Shown in pieces: positions 14,342 to 21,533 of a stretch of DNA of 21,533 bases. Under the pieces are notes generated by a model. The model saw nothing but the letters and a program-made list of their open reading frames with translations. It did not search any database and had not been told where the DNA came from. Where the stretch lies: NCBI GenBank assembly GCA_017421905.1, contig JAFOHH010000121.1, positions 1 through 21,533 of the forward strand. The letters run 5' to 3'. The DNA comes from Clostridia bacterium. Its GTDB lineage: Bacteria; Bacillota; Clostridia; Christensenellales; Borkfalkiaceae. The position numbers were made by a program, and so were the translations under genes. Within the stretch, counting starts at the first letter, position 1. Each line of letters opens with the position of its first letter.

Positions 14342-17227
14342 TTACTGTTGTTCCTTGGTAATATAGCATTCGATGATATCGTCGTTTTTGATATCGTTGA
14401 AGTTTTCGATGGAAATACCGCATTCGTAGCCGGTGGCAACTTCTTTAACGTCGTCCTTAAAGCGTTTGAGCTGGCGTACTGCGCCTTCGCAAATCATAAC
14501 GTCGTTGCGGTAGATGCGGAGCTTACCTTCGCGTACCATTTTACCTTCGATAACGTAGCAGCCTGCAACCGTACCAACACCCGTAATACGGAAGGTATCG
14601 CGTACCTCTGCCTTACCGGTGAGCACGTCTTCGTAGCGGGGAGCAAGCATACCTTTCAACGCTCTTTCTACGTCTTCGATGGCTTCGTAAATGATGCGAT
14701 AAAGTTTTACGTCTACACCGCTGCGTTCGGCCATAACCTTGGCTTTGCTATCCGGGCGCACGTTAAAGCCGATGATGATGGCTTTAGAGGACTGCGCGAG
14801 CATAACGTCCGATTCGGTAATAGCGCCGGCTGCGGCGTGGATAACGGAAATTTTAATTTCGTCGTTGGAAAGTTTAACAAGCGATTGCTTTACCGCTTCG
14901 ACAGAGCCTTGAACGTCTGCCTTTACGATGATGTTAAGCGACTTGATGTCTTGCTTGAATACGTCTTCGAGCGTTACCTTGGAGGCGTTGTGAATCATGG
15001 CCTCTCTTTCTTTATTGCGGCGTTCTTCTGCAACGAGCTTGGTGAGCTTTTCTTCTTCTACTGCAATTAAGCTATCGCCCGTGTTGGGAACGTCTTCTAA
15101 GCCGAGAACGGATACCGCGGTAGCGGGCTTAGCTTCTTTTACCGTTCTGCCCTTGTCGTCGATCATAGCGCGGACGCGGCCAACAACCGTGCCTGCAACG
15201 ATGTTATCGCCCGTTTTGAGCGTACCGTTTTGCACGAGGACGGTTGCCATAGGTCCTTTGCCTTTATCGAGCTTGGCTTCGATAATAACACCCTTGGCTT
15301 TACGCTCGGGATTGCAGCGGAGCTCTTTCACTTCGGCAAGTAAAATAAGGTTATCGAGAAGGGTATCTACACCCTCGCCCGTTTTTGCGGAAACGGGAAC
15401 GAACATAACGTCGCCGCCCCATTCTTCAATTAAAATGCCGTGCTCGGTAAGCTCTTGCTTTACGCGGTTGAGGTTTGCCGTGGGCTTATCGATTTTGTTG
15501 CATGCTACGACGATGGATACGCCTGCAGCTTTTGCGTGGTTGATGGATTCTACCGTTTGGGGCATAATACCATCGTCTGCGGCGATAACGATAACAGCGA
15601 TATCGGTTGCTTGCGCACCGCGCATACGCATTGCAGTAAACGCTTCGTGGCCGGGGGTATCGAGGAAGGTGATTGCCTCTCCCTTAACGGTTACGGTGTA
15701 TGCACCGATGTGTTGGGTAATGCCGCCGGCTTCGCCTTCTGCAATATTCGCGTGGCGAATACGGTCGAGAAGGGAGGTTTTACCGTGGTCTACGTGGCCC
15801 ATTACCGAAATAACGGGAGGACGTTTTACGGTGTTTTCGGTAGCGTCTTTTTCTTCTACCGCTTCGTTTAAAATATCTTCTGCCGTCTTATCGAGTTGCA
15901 GCTCGAGCTCGATGCCAAGATCGGCAGCGATAAAGCCTGCGGTATCGTAATCGACGGTGTCGTTAATCGTTTTGATGATGCCTTCCTTAAAGAGGCGTTT
16001 GGTAATTTCTACTGCGGTGATGCCGAGCTTTTCCGAAAGAACCTTTAAGGGGATAATTTCGGTGTTAATAACTGCCTTTTCAATTTTAATTTGCGGCGCA
16101 ACTTGCTTGGTTTTTGCCTTTTTTACGCGCAGTTTGCGATAGCCGCTTTCCTTATCGTCGAAATCTTCAATGGTGAGTTCGCGAGAAATGAGAGCGCGCT
16201 TGCTAACGGTGTTCTTTTTATCGTCGTACGTTTTGCCGTCCGCCTTCTTTTTAGCAGGACCAAAGGATTTGGTGGATTCTTTGGGGAATGCCACCATATC
16301 GGGCTTGCCCATTCCGCCTGCCGGACGTGCGGGACGTGCCATAGGACGAGGAGTTGCCGCTCCTTGATCTTTATCGCCAAAGGGACGTTGGGGACGGTCG
16401 CCGTAAGGACGTTGGGGACGCTCGCCGCCCGTGTAGGTGGGACGATCGCCGTAGGGACGTTGGGGACGGTCTCCGTTGTTGTATTGGGGACGGTCGCCGT
16501 AGGGGCGTTGCGGACGCTCGCCATTGTTGTATTGCGGACGGTCGCCGTAGGGGCGTTGAGGACGTTCGCCATTGCTGTATTGCGGACGGTCGCCGTAGGG
16601 ACGTTGCGGGCGTTCGCCGTTGTTGTTTTGGGGACGGTCGCCGTAGGGACGTTGCGGACGTTCGCCGCCCGTGTAGGTGGGACGTTCCCCATTGTTATAG
16701 GTGGGACGTTGGGGACGTTGTTCTGCATTATAGGTGGGACGAGATTCGCGCTCTGCGGCAGGCTTTTCGGCTACGGTTTTTTCTGCTGCGGGTTTTGCGG
16801 CAGGCTTTTCTTGAGCGGCAGCTTCGGCTTTAGCCTTTTCTGCGGCTTCTGCTTTTGCCTTTTCTGCAGCTTCGGCCTTTGCCTTTTCGGCGGCTTCTGC
16901 TTTCGCTTTTTCGGCGGCTTCTGCCTTTGCTTTTTCAGCGGCGGCTTTTGCGGCTTCTTCTGCTTGCTTTTTCGCCTCTTTTTCAGCGGCGGCCTTGGCC
17001 TCTTGCTCTACCTTTGCTTTTTCTGCAGCTTCGGCAAGTTCTTTTTCTGCCTGTTCTTTTTTAATGCGGGCAAATTCCTTTTCTTTTTCGTCCAACTTTT
17101 TCAGAATTTCGCCCATTTTGCGCTTTAAATCGGCAGACTTCGTTTTAATTGCGTTAAAGTCTGCGCCGGATTTCATTTCACCGATGGTTTTAATATTTTC
17201 AAACTGTTTTTCTTTGTTGTCAGCCAT
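14342..17227 (-). CDS. infB: Translation initiation factor IF-2
   Basis: 961 residues. GTPase that places fMet-tRNA on the 30S subunit and promotes subunit joining. From the N-terminus: a charged coiled-coil region (about 38-160) with five exact AEKAKAEA units (97-136); a disordered Arg/Pro/Tyr/Gly-rich region (162-300) with six 16-residue repeats (188-283); the conserved IF2-N helix bundle (about 390-450); the G domain with G1 GHVDHGKTS (477-485), G3 DTPGHEAF (523-530), G4 NKID (577-580) and G5 SAK (613-615); then domains II-IV, ending in the fMet-tRNA-binding C2 domain. The nearest Shine-Dalgarno (GAGGAG) is about 14 bases from the ATG, unusually far. It sits in the nusA-infB operon. Confidence 0.97.
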   Translation of the reverse strand: MADNKEKQFENIKTIGEMKSGADFNAIKTKSADLKRKMGEILKKLDEKEKEFARIKKEQAEKELAEAAEKAKVEQEAKAAAEKEAKKQAEEAAKAAAEKAKAEAAEKAKAEAAEKAKAEAAEKAKAEAAEKAKAEAAAQEKPAAKPAAEKTVAEKPAAERESRPTYNAEQRPQRPTYNNGERPTYTGGERPQRPYGDRPQNNNGERPQRPYGDRPQYSNGERPQRPYGDRPQYNNGERPQRPYGDRPQYNNGDRPQRPYGDRPTYTGGERPQRPYGDRPQRPFGDKDQGAATPRPMARPARPAGGMGKPDMVAFPKESTKSFGPAKKKADGKTYDDKKNTVSKRALISRELTIEDFDDKESGYRKLRVKKAKTKQVAPQIKIEKAVINTEIIPLKVLSEKLGITAVEITKRLFKEGIIKTINDTVDYDTAGFIAADLGIELELQLDKTAEDILNEAVEEKDATENTVKRPPVISVMGHVDHGKTSLLDRIRHANIAEGEAGGITQHIGAYTVTVKGEAITFLDTPGHEAFTAMRMRGAQATDIAVIVIAADDGIMPQTVESINHAKAAGVSIVVACNKIDKPTANLNRVKQELTEHGILIEEWGGDVMFVPVSAKTGEGVDTLLDNLILLAEVKELRCNPERKAKGVIIEAKLDKGKGPMATVLVQNGTLKTGDNIVAGTVVGRVRAMIDDKGRTVKEAKPATAVSVLGLEDVPNTGDSLIAVEEEKLTKLVAEERRNKEREAMIHNASKVTLEDVFKQDIKSLNIIVKADVQGSVEAVKQSLVKLSNDEIKISVIHAAAGAITESDVMLAQSSKAIIIGFNVRPDSKAKVMAERSGVDVKLYRIIYEAIEDVERALKGMLAPRYEDVLTGKAEVRDTFRITGVGTVAGCYVIEGKMVREGKLRIYRNDVMICEGAVRQLKRFKDDVKEVATGYECGISIENFNDIKNDDIIECYITKEQQ
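16379..16666 (-). repeat. Tandem 48-bp repeat, six units, within infB
   Basis: Six contiguous units encode [13 protein letters not shown] followed by a variable triplet (NNN, YSN, YNN, YNN, YTG or RPF in the last unit), exactly residues 188-283. All units keep the frame. DNA copies differ mostly at third positions and in the variable end, which indicates repeated duplication under selection for the protein. Confidence 0.9.
16820..16939 (-). repeat. Tandem 24-bp repeat, five units, within infB
   Basis: Five perfect AEKAKAEA octapeptides (residues 97-136) extend a predicted long charged alpha-helix. Codons vary between units, so the peptide rather than the DNA is conserved. Confidence 0.85.
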
Positions 17228-17229
17228 AA

Positions 17230-17550
17230 TTAATTATTTGTCTCCTCCCGAACGAAATCAAAGTCACTTTCTACGTGCTCCGATATGGCGCGCGCTAACC
17301 CTTGATCGGTTACCGCGATTAATTTGCAGTTTTCTTTATGCACGAGCTCTTCTACCGTGCGCGTTTTGGAAAGAAGCAAAGGACAGGAAAATTTTCTTGC
17401 CAAGGATTTTGCTTCCTTTACCGCGTTTTCCGATGCGGTGCTACACAAAATGAGAAGAAATACGCGCTTTTCGTAAGAGATTGCGTTAAACCCCTTAACG
17501 ACACTGCGTTTTTTAATTGCAAACCCGAGATATGCTTCTGCTTTAGCCAA
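17230..17550 (-). CDS. ylxQ: L7Ae/L30e-family putative kink-turn RNA-binding protein (YlxQ-like)
   Basis: 106 residues, the size of YlxQ. The N-terminal AYLGFAIKKRSVVKGFNAI and the following alternating helices and strands match the L7Ae/L30e fold; YlxQ and YbxF of Bacillus are reported kink-turn binders. The initiation codon is TTG at 17550. This is supported by AAAGGAGG six bases upstream and by the eight-base overlap with the ylxR end. The ribosome binding site lies in a small perfect hairpin, so translation probably depends on ribosomes finishing ylxR. It lies between ylxR and infB as in Bacillus. RNA partner unknown. Confidence 0.88.
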   Translation of the reverse strand: MAKAEAYLGFAIKKRSVVKGFNAISYEKRVFLLILCSTASENAVKEAKSLARKFSCPLLLSKTRTVEELVHKENCKLIAVTDQGLARAISEHVESDFDFVREETNN

Positions 17551-17806
17551 GGAGAACCTCCTTTAACTTTTCGTAAACCTCTTCCCCCACGGGTACGCCG
17601 AGAAATTTGGAAAGCGGCTTGGTTTTTAAAACGCGAGCCGCACAAGCGGGGTCTTTGCAAAGATAACAGCCTCTGCCGTTTACCTTGCCCGTCGTATCCA
17701 CCTGTACCGTTCCTTCCGGCGTTTTTACTACGCGGAGTAAATCTCTTTTATCGTGCGTGGTGCGACAGCAAACGCACGTTCTTTGCGGAATTTTTCTTTC
17801 TGCCAT
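17543..17806 (-). CDS. ylxR: YlxR/RnpM (DUF448), RNA-binding modulator
   Basis: 87 residues from the ATG at 17806. The defining pattern is present: KIPQRTCVCCR, then KRDLLRVVKTPEG, then VNGRGCYLCKDPAC. The Cys residues of CVCC and CYLC may form a redox or metal site in some members. In Bacillus subtilis YlxR is reported to modulate RNase P (RnpM). The frame continues upstream to a TTG at 17836 overlapping nusA, but conservation and GAGGAAC before the ATG favour 17806. It is flanked by nusA and ylxQ in the standard order. Confidence 0.9.
   Translation of the reverse strand: MAERKIPQRTCVCCRTTHDKRDLLRVVKTPEGTVQVDTTGKVNGRGCYLCKDPACAARVLKTKPLSKFLGVPVGEEVYEKLKEVLLG
17549..17563 (-). promoter_or_regulatory. 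Hairpin covering the ylxQ ribosome binding site
   Basis: AAGGAG-GTT-CTCCTT forms a perfect six-base-pair stem. The 5' arm is the Shine-Dalgarno of ylxQ, and the 3' arm contains the first two bases of its TTG start and the end of ylxR. Ribosomes terminating on ylxR would melt it. Confidence 0.6.
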
Positions 17807-17825
17807 ACCGTTCCTCGTTTGTTCG

Positions 17826-18974
17826 TTATTCGGCAATTTCCTCTTCGGAATCCGCTGCTTCTACGGGGATGTCTACGCCGTATTTTTCGAGATCCTTTTC
17901 AGCGAGCTCTGCTTCGTGCTCTTGCATATAGCTTTCGCTCTTTACGTCTACCTTCCAACCGGTAAGGCGTGCGGCGAGGCGTGCGTTTTGACCGTCTCTG
18001 CCGATGGCGAGAGAAAGAACGTCGTCCGAAACGACTACGCGCGCTGCTTTTTGCGTTTCGCTAAGCATAATAACCTTTTGTACCTTTGCGGGAGAAAGGG
18101 CTTTAGCGATAAATTCGAGGGGGTTTTCGCTCCAAAGAATGATGTCGATTTTTTCGCCGCCGAGCTCGGATACGATGGCGTTGACACGAGAGCCTTTGTT
18201 ACCAACGCATGCGCCTACGGGATCGATGCGAGAATCTTCGGAATAAATGGCGATTTTGGTTCTTTGACCGGGCTCGCGTGCTACCGATTTTACTTGAACG
18301 AAGCCTTGGCGAATTTCGGGAACTTCGTTTTCAAACAAGCGTTTTACAAGGCCTGCGGAAGAACGGGAAACGAGCACTTGTGCGTTTCTGCCCATGCTTC
18401 TTACGCGTTTTACGTATACCTTTAAGCGGTCGTTTACGTTATACGTTTCGCCGGGGGTTTGATCTTGCGGGAGCATTTCCCCTTCGATTTCGCCTTGACC
18501 GAGATCTACGTATACGCTTTTATTTTCGATGCGGCGAATAAGGCAGGTCATAAGCTCGTCTTCTTTATCCGAGAAAGCGGAAAGCGTGTTGTCGCGTTCT
18601 GCCTCGCGCAGCTTTTGCATAACGACTTGGCGTGCCGTTTGAGCGGCAATTCTGCCAAAATCCTTGGGGACGAATTCCTTTTTCAAAACGTCGCCAACCT
18701 TGGCTTTGGGAGAAACCTCTAGCGCGTCTTCAATCCAAATTTGTTTTTCTTCGTCTTCTACTTCTTCTTCCGTTTCTACAACCGTTTTTACGCTGTAAAA
18801 ATTGATGGTGTGCTTTTCTTCGTCCATTTTTACGACGATTTCCGAAGGATCGCCCGTGTGCTTTTTATATGCAGCAACGAGCGCGTTTTGTAATGCGTCG
18901 ATAAAAATTTGGCGGCTTATGCCCTTTTCTCTCTCTAAATCTTCCAACGCGGCAAAAAAGTCTTTGTTTGTCAT
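17826..18974 (-). CDS. nusA: Transcription termination/antitermination factor NusA
   Basis: 382 residues, the short Firmicutes form without the C-terminal acidic repeats of E. coli NusA. Binds RNA polymerase and nascent RNA and controls pausing and termination. Order: N-terminal polymerase-binding domain (about 1-125), S1 domain (about 133-200, NKSVYVDLGQGEIEGEM), KH1 with DPVGACVGNKGSRVNAIVSE, and KH2 with LSLAIGRDGQNARLAARLTG. The C-terminus is acidic. AAGGAG lies seven bases before the ATG. It follows rimP after about 70 bases that hold a 12-base palindrome. In many bacteria NusA controls its own operon, which makes the hairpin ahead of rimP relevant. Confidence 0.98.
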   Translation of the reverse strand: MTNKDFFAALEDLEREKGISRQIFIDALQNALVAAYKKHTGDPSEIVVKMDEEKHTINFYSVKTVVETEEEVEDEEKQIWIEDALEVSPKAKVGDVLKKEFVPKDFGRIAAQTARQVVMQKLREAERDNTLSAFSDKEDELMTCLIRRIENKSVYVDLGQGEIEGEMLPQDQTPGETYNVNDRLKVYVKRVRSMGRNAQVLVSRSSAGLVKRLFENEVPEIRQGFVQVKSVAREPGQRTKIAIYSEDSRIDPVGACVGNKGSRVNAIVSELGGEKIDIILWSENPLEFIAKALSPAKVQKVIMLSETQKAARVVVSDDVLSLAIGRDGQNARLAARLTGWKVDVKSESYMQEHEAELAEKDLEKYGVDIPVEAADSEEEIAE

Positions 18975-19016
18975 GGTTTTCTCCTTAATAAATTTTTAAA
19001 TGAAAGTTTCTCGTTT

Positions 19017-19028
19017 GGCGCATGCGCC
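19017..19028. other. Perfect palindrome GGCGCATGCGCC between rimP and nusA
   Basis: A GC-rich 12-base palindrome 17 bases after the rimP stop. In RNA it could form a four-base-pair hairpin with a CAUG loop. It is not followed by a T-run, so it is not a terminator. Confidence 0.45.
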
Positions 19029-19045
19029 GTGAGATGAGTAACGGG

Positions 19046-19513
19046 TTAGTCGAAATCGACGCCCTGATTAATTTTTGCGATTTTATTGCGCGGAATGCGC
19101 ACGGGAGGCTTGCCTTCTACTTCTGCTACCGTAACCGTGCCCGCATCGAATGCAGTCATAATCCCCTCGAAGTACTTTTTGCCCTGTTGGGGGGAATATA
19201 ATTTGACTTCTACCTTGTTACCGAGGTTTTTTTCAAAGTCGCGCTCGGTTTTAAAGGGGCGGTCCAGCCCTGCGCTGGAAACGTTTAAGGTGTACGGCGC
19301 ACCGTAAGTGGGATCTAACTCGTCTAAACGCTGATCGATAATCGGGTGGTAAGCGGCGCAATCGTTTAAATCGATGCCGCCCTCTTTGTCGAGATAGATG
19401 GTTAAGGAAGGCTCTCTGCCCTGCTTAAACGCAACCTCTACCACTTCAAATCCAAACCCGTTTGCCACCTCTACGGCAAGGTTTTCAATTTCGGAAAGGT
19501 CTTTAATTTTCAA
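19046..19513 (-). CDS. rimP: Ribosome maturation factor RimP
   Basis: 155 residues from a TTG start. Needed for 30S subunit assembly. The N-terminal domain has EVVEVAFKQGREPSLTIYLD; the family signature YTLNVSSAGLDRPFKTERDF is present, followed by the SH3-like C-terminal domain (GNKVEVKLYSP, FEGIMTAFDAGTVTV). The frame stays open to 19561, but that upstream part encodes the arm of a terminator-like hairpin. TAGGAG seven bases before the TTG at 19513 and the usual RimP length settle the start. First gene of the rimP-nusA-infB operon, with its own promoter inside the end of the upstream gene. Confidence 0.93.
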   Translation of the reverse strand: MKIKDLSEIENLAVEVANGFGFEVVEVAFKQGREPSLTIYLDKEGGIDLNDCAAYHPIIDQRLDELDPTYGAPYTLNVSSAGLDRPFKTERDFEKNLGNKVEVKLYSPQQGKKYFEGIMTAFDAGTVTVAEVEGKPPVRIPRNKIAKINQGVDFD

Positions 19514-19527
19514 AATTTTACTCCTAT

Positions 19528-19562
19528 AAAAAGATTTGAGAGCGGCTGTTGCCGCTCTCAAA
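19528..19562 (-). terminator. Terminator/attenuator hairpin in the rimP-nusA operon leader
   Basis: TTTGAGAGCGGC pairs perfectly with GCCGCTCTCAAA around AACA, followed on the minus strand by TCTTTTT. It ends just before the rimP Shine-Dalgarno TAGGAG. It lies downstream of the promoter at 19590-19618, so it can terminate both read-through from the PolC-like gene and the operon's own transcript. Confidence 0.82.
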
Positions 19563-19589
19563 TACAGTCAATCATATTTAAGCATCTAT

Positions 19590-19618
19590 ATTATACACTA
19601 TTTTTTTTAGTTTGGCAA
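19590..19618 (-). promoter_or_regulatory. Promoter of the rimP-nusA-infB operon
   Basis: -35 TTGCCA (19613-19618), exactly 17 bases, -10 TATAAT (19590-19595, perfect). The -35 box lies inside the last codons of the PolC-like gene. The predicted start is near 19583, giving a leader of about 70 bases that contains the terminator-like hairpin. Confidence 0.85.
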
Positions 19619-21142
19619 GCATTTTTTCATCTTTATTAGCTCTAAAAACATTTCTGCAGTGGCTACCGAGTCATAAACGGCGCGGTGGTGCTGAAATTCG
19701 ATGCCAAAATGGGCGCAAACGGTATTTAATTTGTGGTTGGCAAGGCGAGGGAGCTGCTCTCTTGCAAGCGGGAGCGTATCGATGCGAGGGTTATCGAACA
19801 CGTATCCTGCCTCTTTGCCGTGAAAACGGATAAAGCCGCAGTCGAAATCGGCATTGTGAGCAACAAGGATTGCGCCGTCTACGTACTTATAAAAGTCGCC
19901 TACCACCTCGGCAAAGGTGGGGGCATCGGCAACCATTTCGTCGGTAATACCGGTAAGCTCTACGATTTGCTTGGGTATGGGGCGTCCGGGGTTTACAAAG
20001 GTGGAAAAACCGTCTACCTGCTTGCCGTTTACAATGCGCACCGCACCGATTTCCGTAATGGCGTCGACAGAAGGAACGGTTCCCGTCGTTTCAAGGTCGA
20101 ACACGACGAAGGTTTTATTCATTAAGCACGCGGGGAGGTCCTCTTCTACGTCGAAAAGTGCCTTTTGGCGCACGGAGGTTACCTGCTCGGGCTTAACTAA
20201 AACGTATTCGGGTGCGGGCTTGCGCTTTTCCTTGGGGAGAGGCTTGAAATCTTCTGGGAAGGTACAGAGGTTTAGTTTATCCGCCGTGTAGCGGAGAGAG
20301 CCGCCGAATTCGTCGTAAGAGCCCATGGTTATGATGGAATCCCCTTCCTTAATTGCACGAACGCGCTCCAACGTGTTTTTGCGAGTGAAATAAGATACCT
20401 TGATGGTTTTTGTGGTATCGGTAAACTCGAAAATAAAGAAGGGCTTACCCTTTTTGGTTACCTTTTCCGTTACCGAAAGCACTCTGCCGGCGTGGACTAC
20501 GCCCTCCGTGGGAAAGGCGATATCCTCCATATACACCGCCGTGCGGGACATATTTTTATCGTCGATAGGGGTGAGATCCTTTACGTAAAAGGAGCGGAGT
20601 TTTACCGTTTCTACACGGAAATTTACGGTGTTGTTTTCGGGGAGCGGTCCTTCGTCCACTTCTTCCTTTTCCACCGAAAGAGAGCCTTGAAAACTGCCAC
20701 AGAAATTGCGGTATAGGTGATTATCGCACGCGGAAAGAACGCGGTTTTTTTCGAACAGCGCGTAGGTTGCGGGGGTTACGGCAATACGGTAGCGTTTAAC
20801 TGCGCCGCTGGCATCTGCGGTAACGTCCTCGGCACGCAGCTCTGCCGAAACGGCGTTTTGCGTACTTTTTAAGTAGGTATACACGGTGTGGGCGATAAGC
20901 TCCTCGTCCGCCACCTTTTTTTCTACTGAAAGCGTTACACCGAGAAAACCATCCGGAACAACCTCGTTAAAGGCGGAAAGAATGCGCTCTTGCACCGTTT
21001 CGGATACCGTTTTTTCGCAAAGAAAGGAAAAATGCACCGTTTTGCGCCGTTCGTCTACGATGACGTCGGTCAGCTTTAAGGTTTCTAATTCTTCGCTATA
21101 ATTATGTAGTTGTTCTAATATGTTGGTTAAAGTGTCGGTCAT
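19607..21142 (-). CDS. PolC-like protein reduced to N-terminal domain + OB fold + DEDDh 3'-5' exonuclease
   Basis: 511 residues, against about 1,430 for full PolC. An N-terminal PolC-like region (1-200) is followed by an OB fold (about 215-295, VLSVTEKVTKKGKPFFIFEF onward), a charged Pro/Lys linker (296-342), and a complete exonuclease domain (343-508). The exonuclease has D349 and E351 (FDLETTG), D434 (HNADFDCGF) and H486/D491 (HRAVYD). Both PHP halves and the polymerase are missing; the next 93 bases are promoter and leader, so no continuation is hidden. The linker holds QKALF (326-330), matching the QxxLF sliding-clamp motif. The ATG overlaps the ispG stop by four bases (ATGA), and the position is that of polC in relatives. 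Probable proofreading or repair exonuclease; role inferred. Confidence 0.85.
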   Translation of the reverse strand: MTDTLTNILEQLHNYSEELETLKLTDVIVDERRKTVHFSFLCEKTVSETVQERILSAFNEVVPDGFLGVTLSVEKKVADEELIAHTVYTYLKSTQNAVSAELRAEDVTADASGAVKRYRIAVTPATYALFEKNRVLSACDNHLYRNFCGSFQGSLSVEKEEVDEGPLPENNTVNFRVETVKLRSFYVKDLTPIDDKNMSRTAVYMEDIAFPTEGVVHAGRVLSVTEKVTKKGKPFFIFEFTDTTKTIKVSYFTRKNTLERVRAIKEGDSIITMGSYDEFGGSLRYTADKLNLCTFPEDFKPLPKEKRKPAPEYVLVKPEQVTSVRQKALFDVEEDLPACLMNKTFVVFDLETTGTVPSVDAITEIGAVRIVNGKQVDGFSTFVNPGRPIPKQIVELTGITDEMVADAPTFAEVVGDFYKYVDGAILVAHNADFDCGFIRFHGKEAGYVFDNPRIDTLPLAREQLPRLANHKLNTVCAHFGIEFQHHRAVYDSVATAEMFLELIKMKKCLPN

Positions 21143-21533
21143 ACTGTTTTACGTTGAATTTCCATTTGGAGCATCGTGAGGAATTCCTCCTCGATTTGCT
21201 CTCTTTTTACCGTTTTTATAATTTTGCCTTGTTTGAATAAGGCCGCGCCGCCCTTTGCGCCTGCAATGCCGAAATCTGCATCGGCAGACTCTCCGATTCC
21301 GTTTACAACGCACCCCATTACGGCAATTTTAAGGGGCGTTTTAATGCCGGAAACAAGCTCTTCTACCCGACGTGCCATTTCGATAGCGTTCCACTCGCAT
21401 CTGCCGCAGGTAGGACAAGCGACAACCTCGACGAAGCTTTTTTCCAGCCCGATGCTTTGCAAAATGGCGTGACCGGCAACGACCTCCTTTACAGGGTCTG
21501 CAGAAAGGGATACGCGAATGGTATCGCCAATGC
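21139..21533 (-). CDS. ispG: 4-hydroxy-3-methylbut-2-enyl-diphosphate synthase IspG (C-terminal part; 5' end outside window)
   Basis: Penultimate enzyme of the MEP isoprenoid pathway, a [4Fe-4S] protein. About 130 C-terminal residues are visible, starting with GDTIRVSLSADPVKEVVAGH. The cluster ligands and neighbours are present: VVACPTCGRCEW supplies two Cys, and MGCVVNGIGES supplies the third Cys and the Glu. Most homologues have NGPGE where this has NGIGE. The stop overlaps the start of the PolC-like gene (ATGA), so they are one transcription unit. The upstream neighbours are off the window; dxr and rseP would be expected. Confidence 0.95.
   Translation of the reverse strand, partial: IGDTIRVSLSADPVKEVVAGHAILQSIGLEKSFVEVVACPTCGRCEWNAIEMARRVEELVSGIKTPLKIAVMGCVVNGIGESADADFGIAGAKGGAALFKQGKIIKTVKREQIEEEFLTMLQMEIQRKTV

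Noticed and set aside
14348..17128. Long plus-strand open frames opposite infB (14348-15070, 14997-15950, 16091-17128)
   Set aside because: They mirror the biased codon use and repeats of infB, have no ribosome binding sites, and translate to low-complexity sequence. infB is fully convincing on the minus strand.
19568..19585. Leader peptide MLKYD at the start of the rimP operon transcript
   Set aside because: The ATG is at or next to the predicted transcription start, has no ribosome binding site, and no codon run that would suggest attenuation by translation.
19565..19607. Frameshift or stop that would hide the rest of polC downstream of the PolC-like gene
   Set aside because: Only 93 bases separate its stop from rimP, and they hold a promoter, a hairpin and a ribosome binding site. 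No PHP or polymerase coding remnant is visible in any frame.

Overview
The window looks like a chromosomal core region of a spore-forming member of the Firmicutes, most likely a gut-type or uncultured Clostridia. The reasons are the spoVT-yabM-yabN block, the ispG-(polC)-rimP-nusA-ylxR-ylxQ-infB-rbfA-nrnA-truB-ribF gene order, strong AGGAG-type ribosome binding sites, and several TTG starts. Species cannot be named from sequence alone. No tRNA, rRNA, CRISPR array, insertion sequence or phage gene was seen. There is no gene-free stretch over 300 bases.

Almost everything is on the minus strand, so transcription runs from high to low coordinates. From the right edge: the 3' end of ispG (isoprenoid synthesis), then at the position normally held by polC a 511-residue protein with only the PolC N-terminal region, OB fold and DEDDh proofreading exonuclease. 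Next comes a strong promoter and a terminator-like hairpin just ahead of rimP, opening the long translation/transcription operon rimP-nusA-ylxR-ylxQ-infB-rbfA-nrnA-truB-ribF, followed by an AP-endonuclease-like gene. A new promoter overlapping that gene's stop codon drives an M24 peptidase gene and efp, which end at a bidirectional-type terminator near 8534-8573.

purC is the only plus-strand gene. It has its own promoter and a strong terminator, and it is divergent from an organophosphate:phosphate-antiporter-type transporter. Downstream of the transporter lies the spoVT-yabM-yabN(mazG)-dus block. spoVT (forespore regulator) is preceded by an unusual 18-bp hairpin that buries its ribosome binding site. 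The window ends with a nitrilase-fold protein that lacks catalytic residues and a tRNA 2'-O-methyltransferase gene cut by the left edge.

Most genes are housekeeping. The points most worth a second look are: (1) the reduced PolC-like protein, which has lost both PHP and polymerase domains but has a QxxLF clamp-binding-like motif between the OB fold and the exonuclease; (2) RNA hairpins placed on ribosome binding sites or leaders of spoVT, ylxQ, yabM and rimP; (3) an exact 6 x 16-residue repeat in IF-2; (4) the apparently dead nitrilase homologue.
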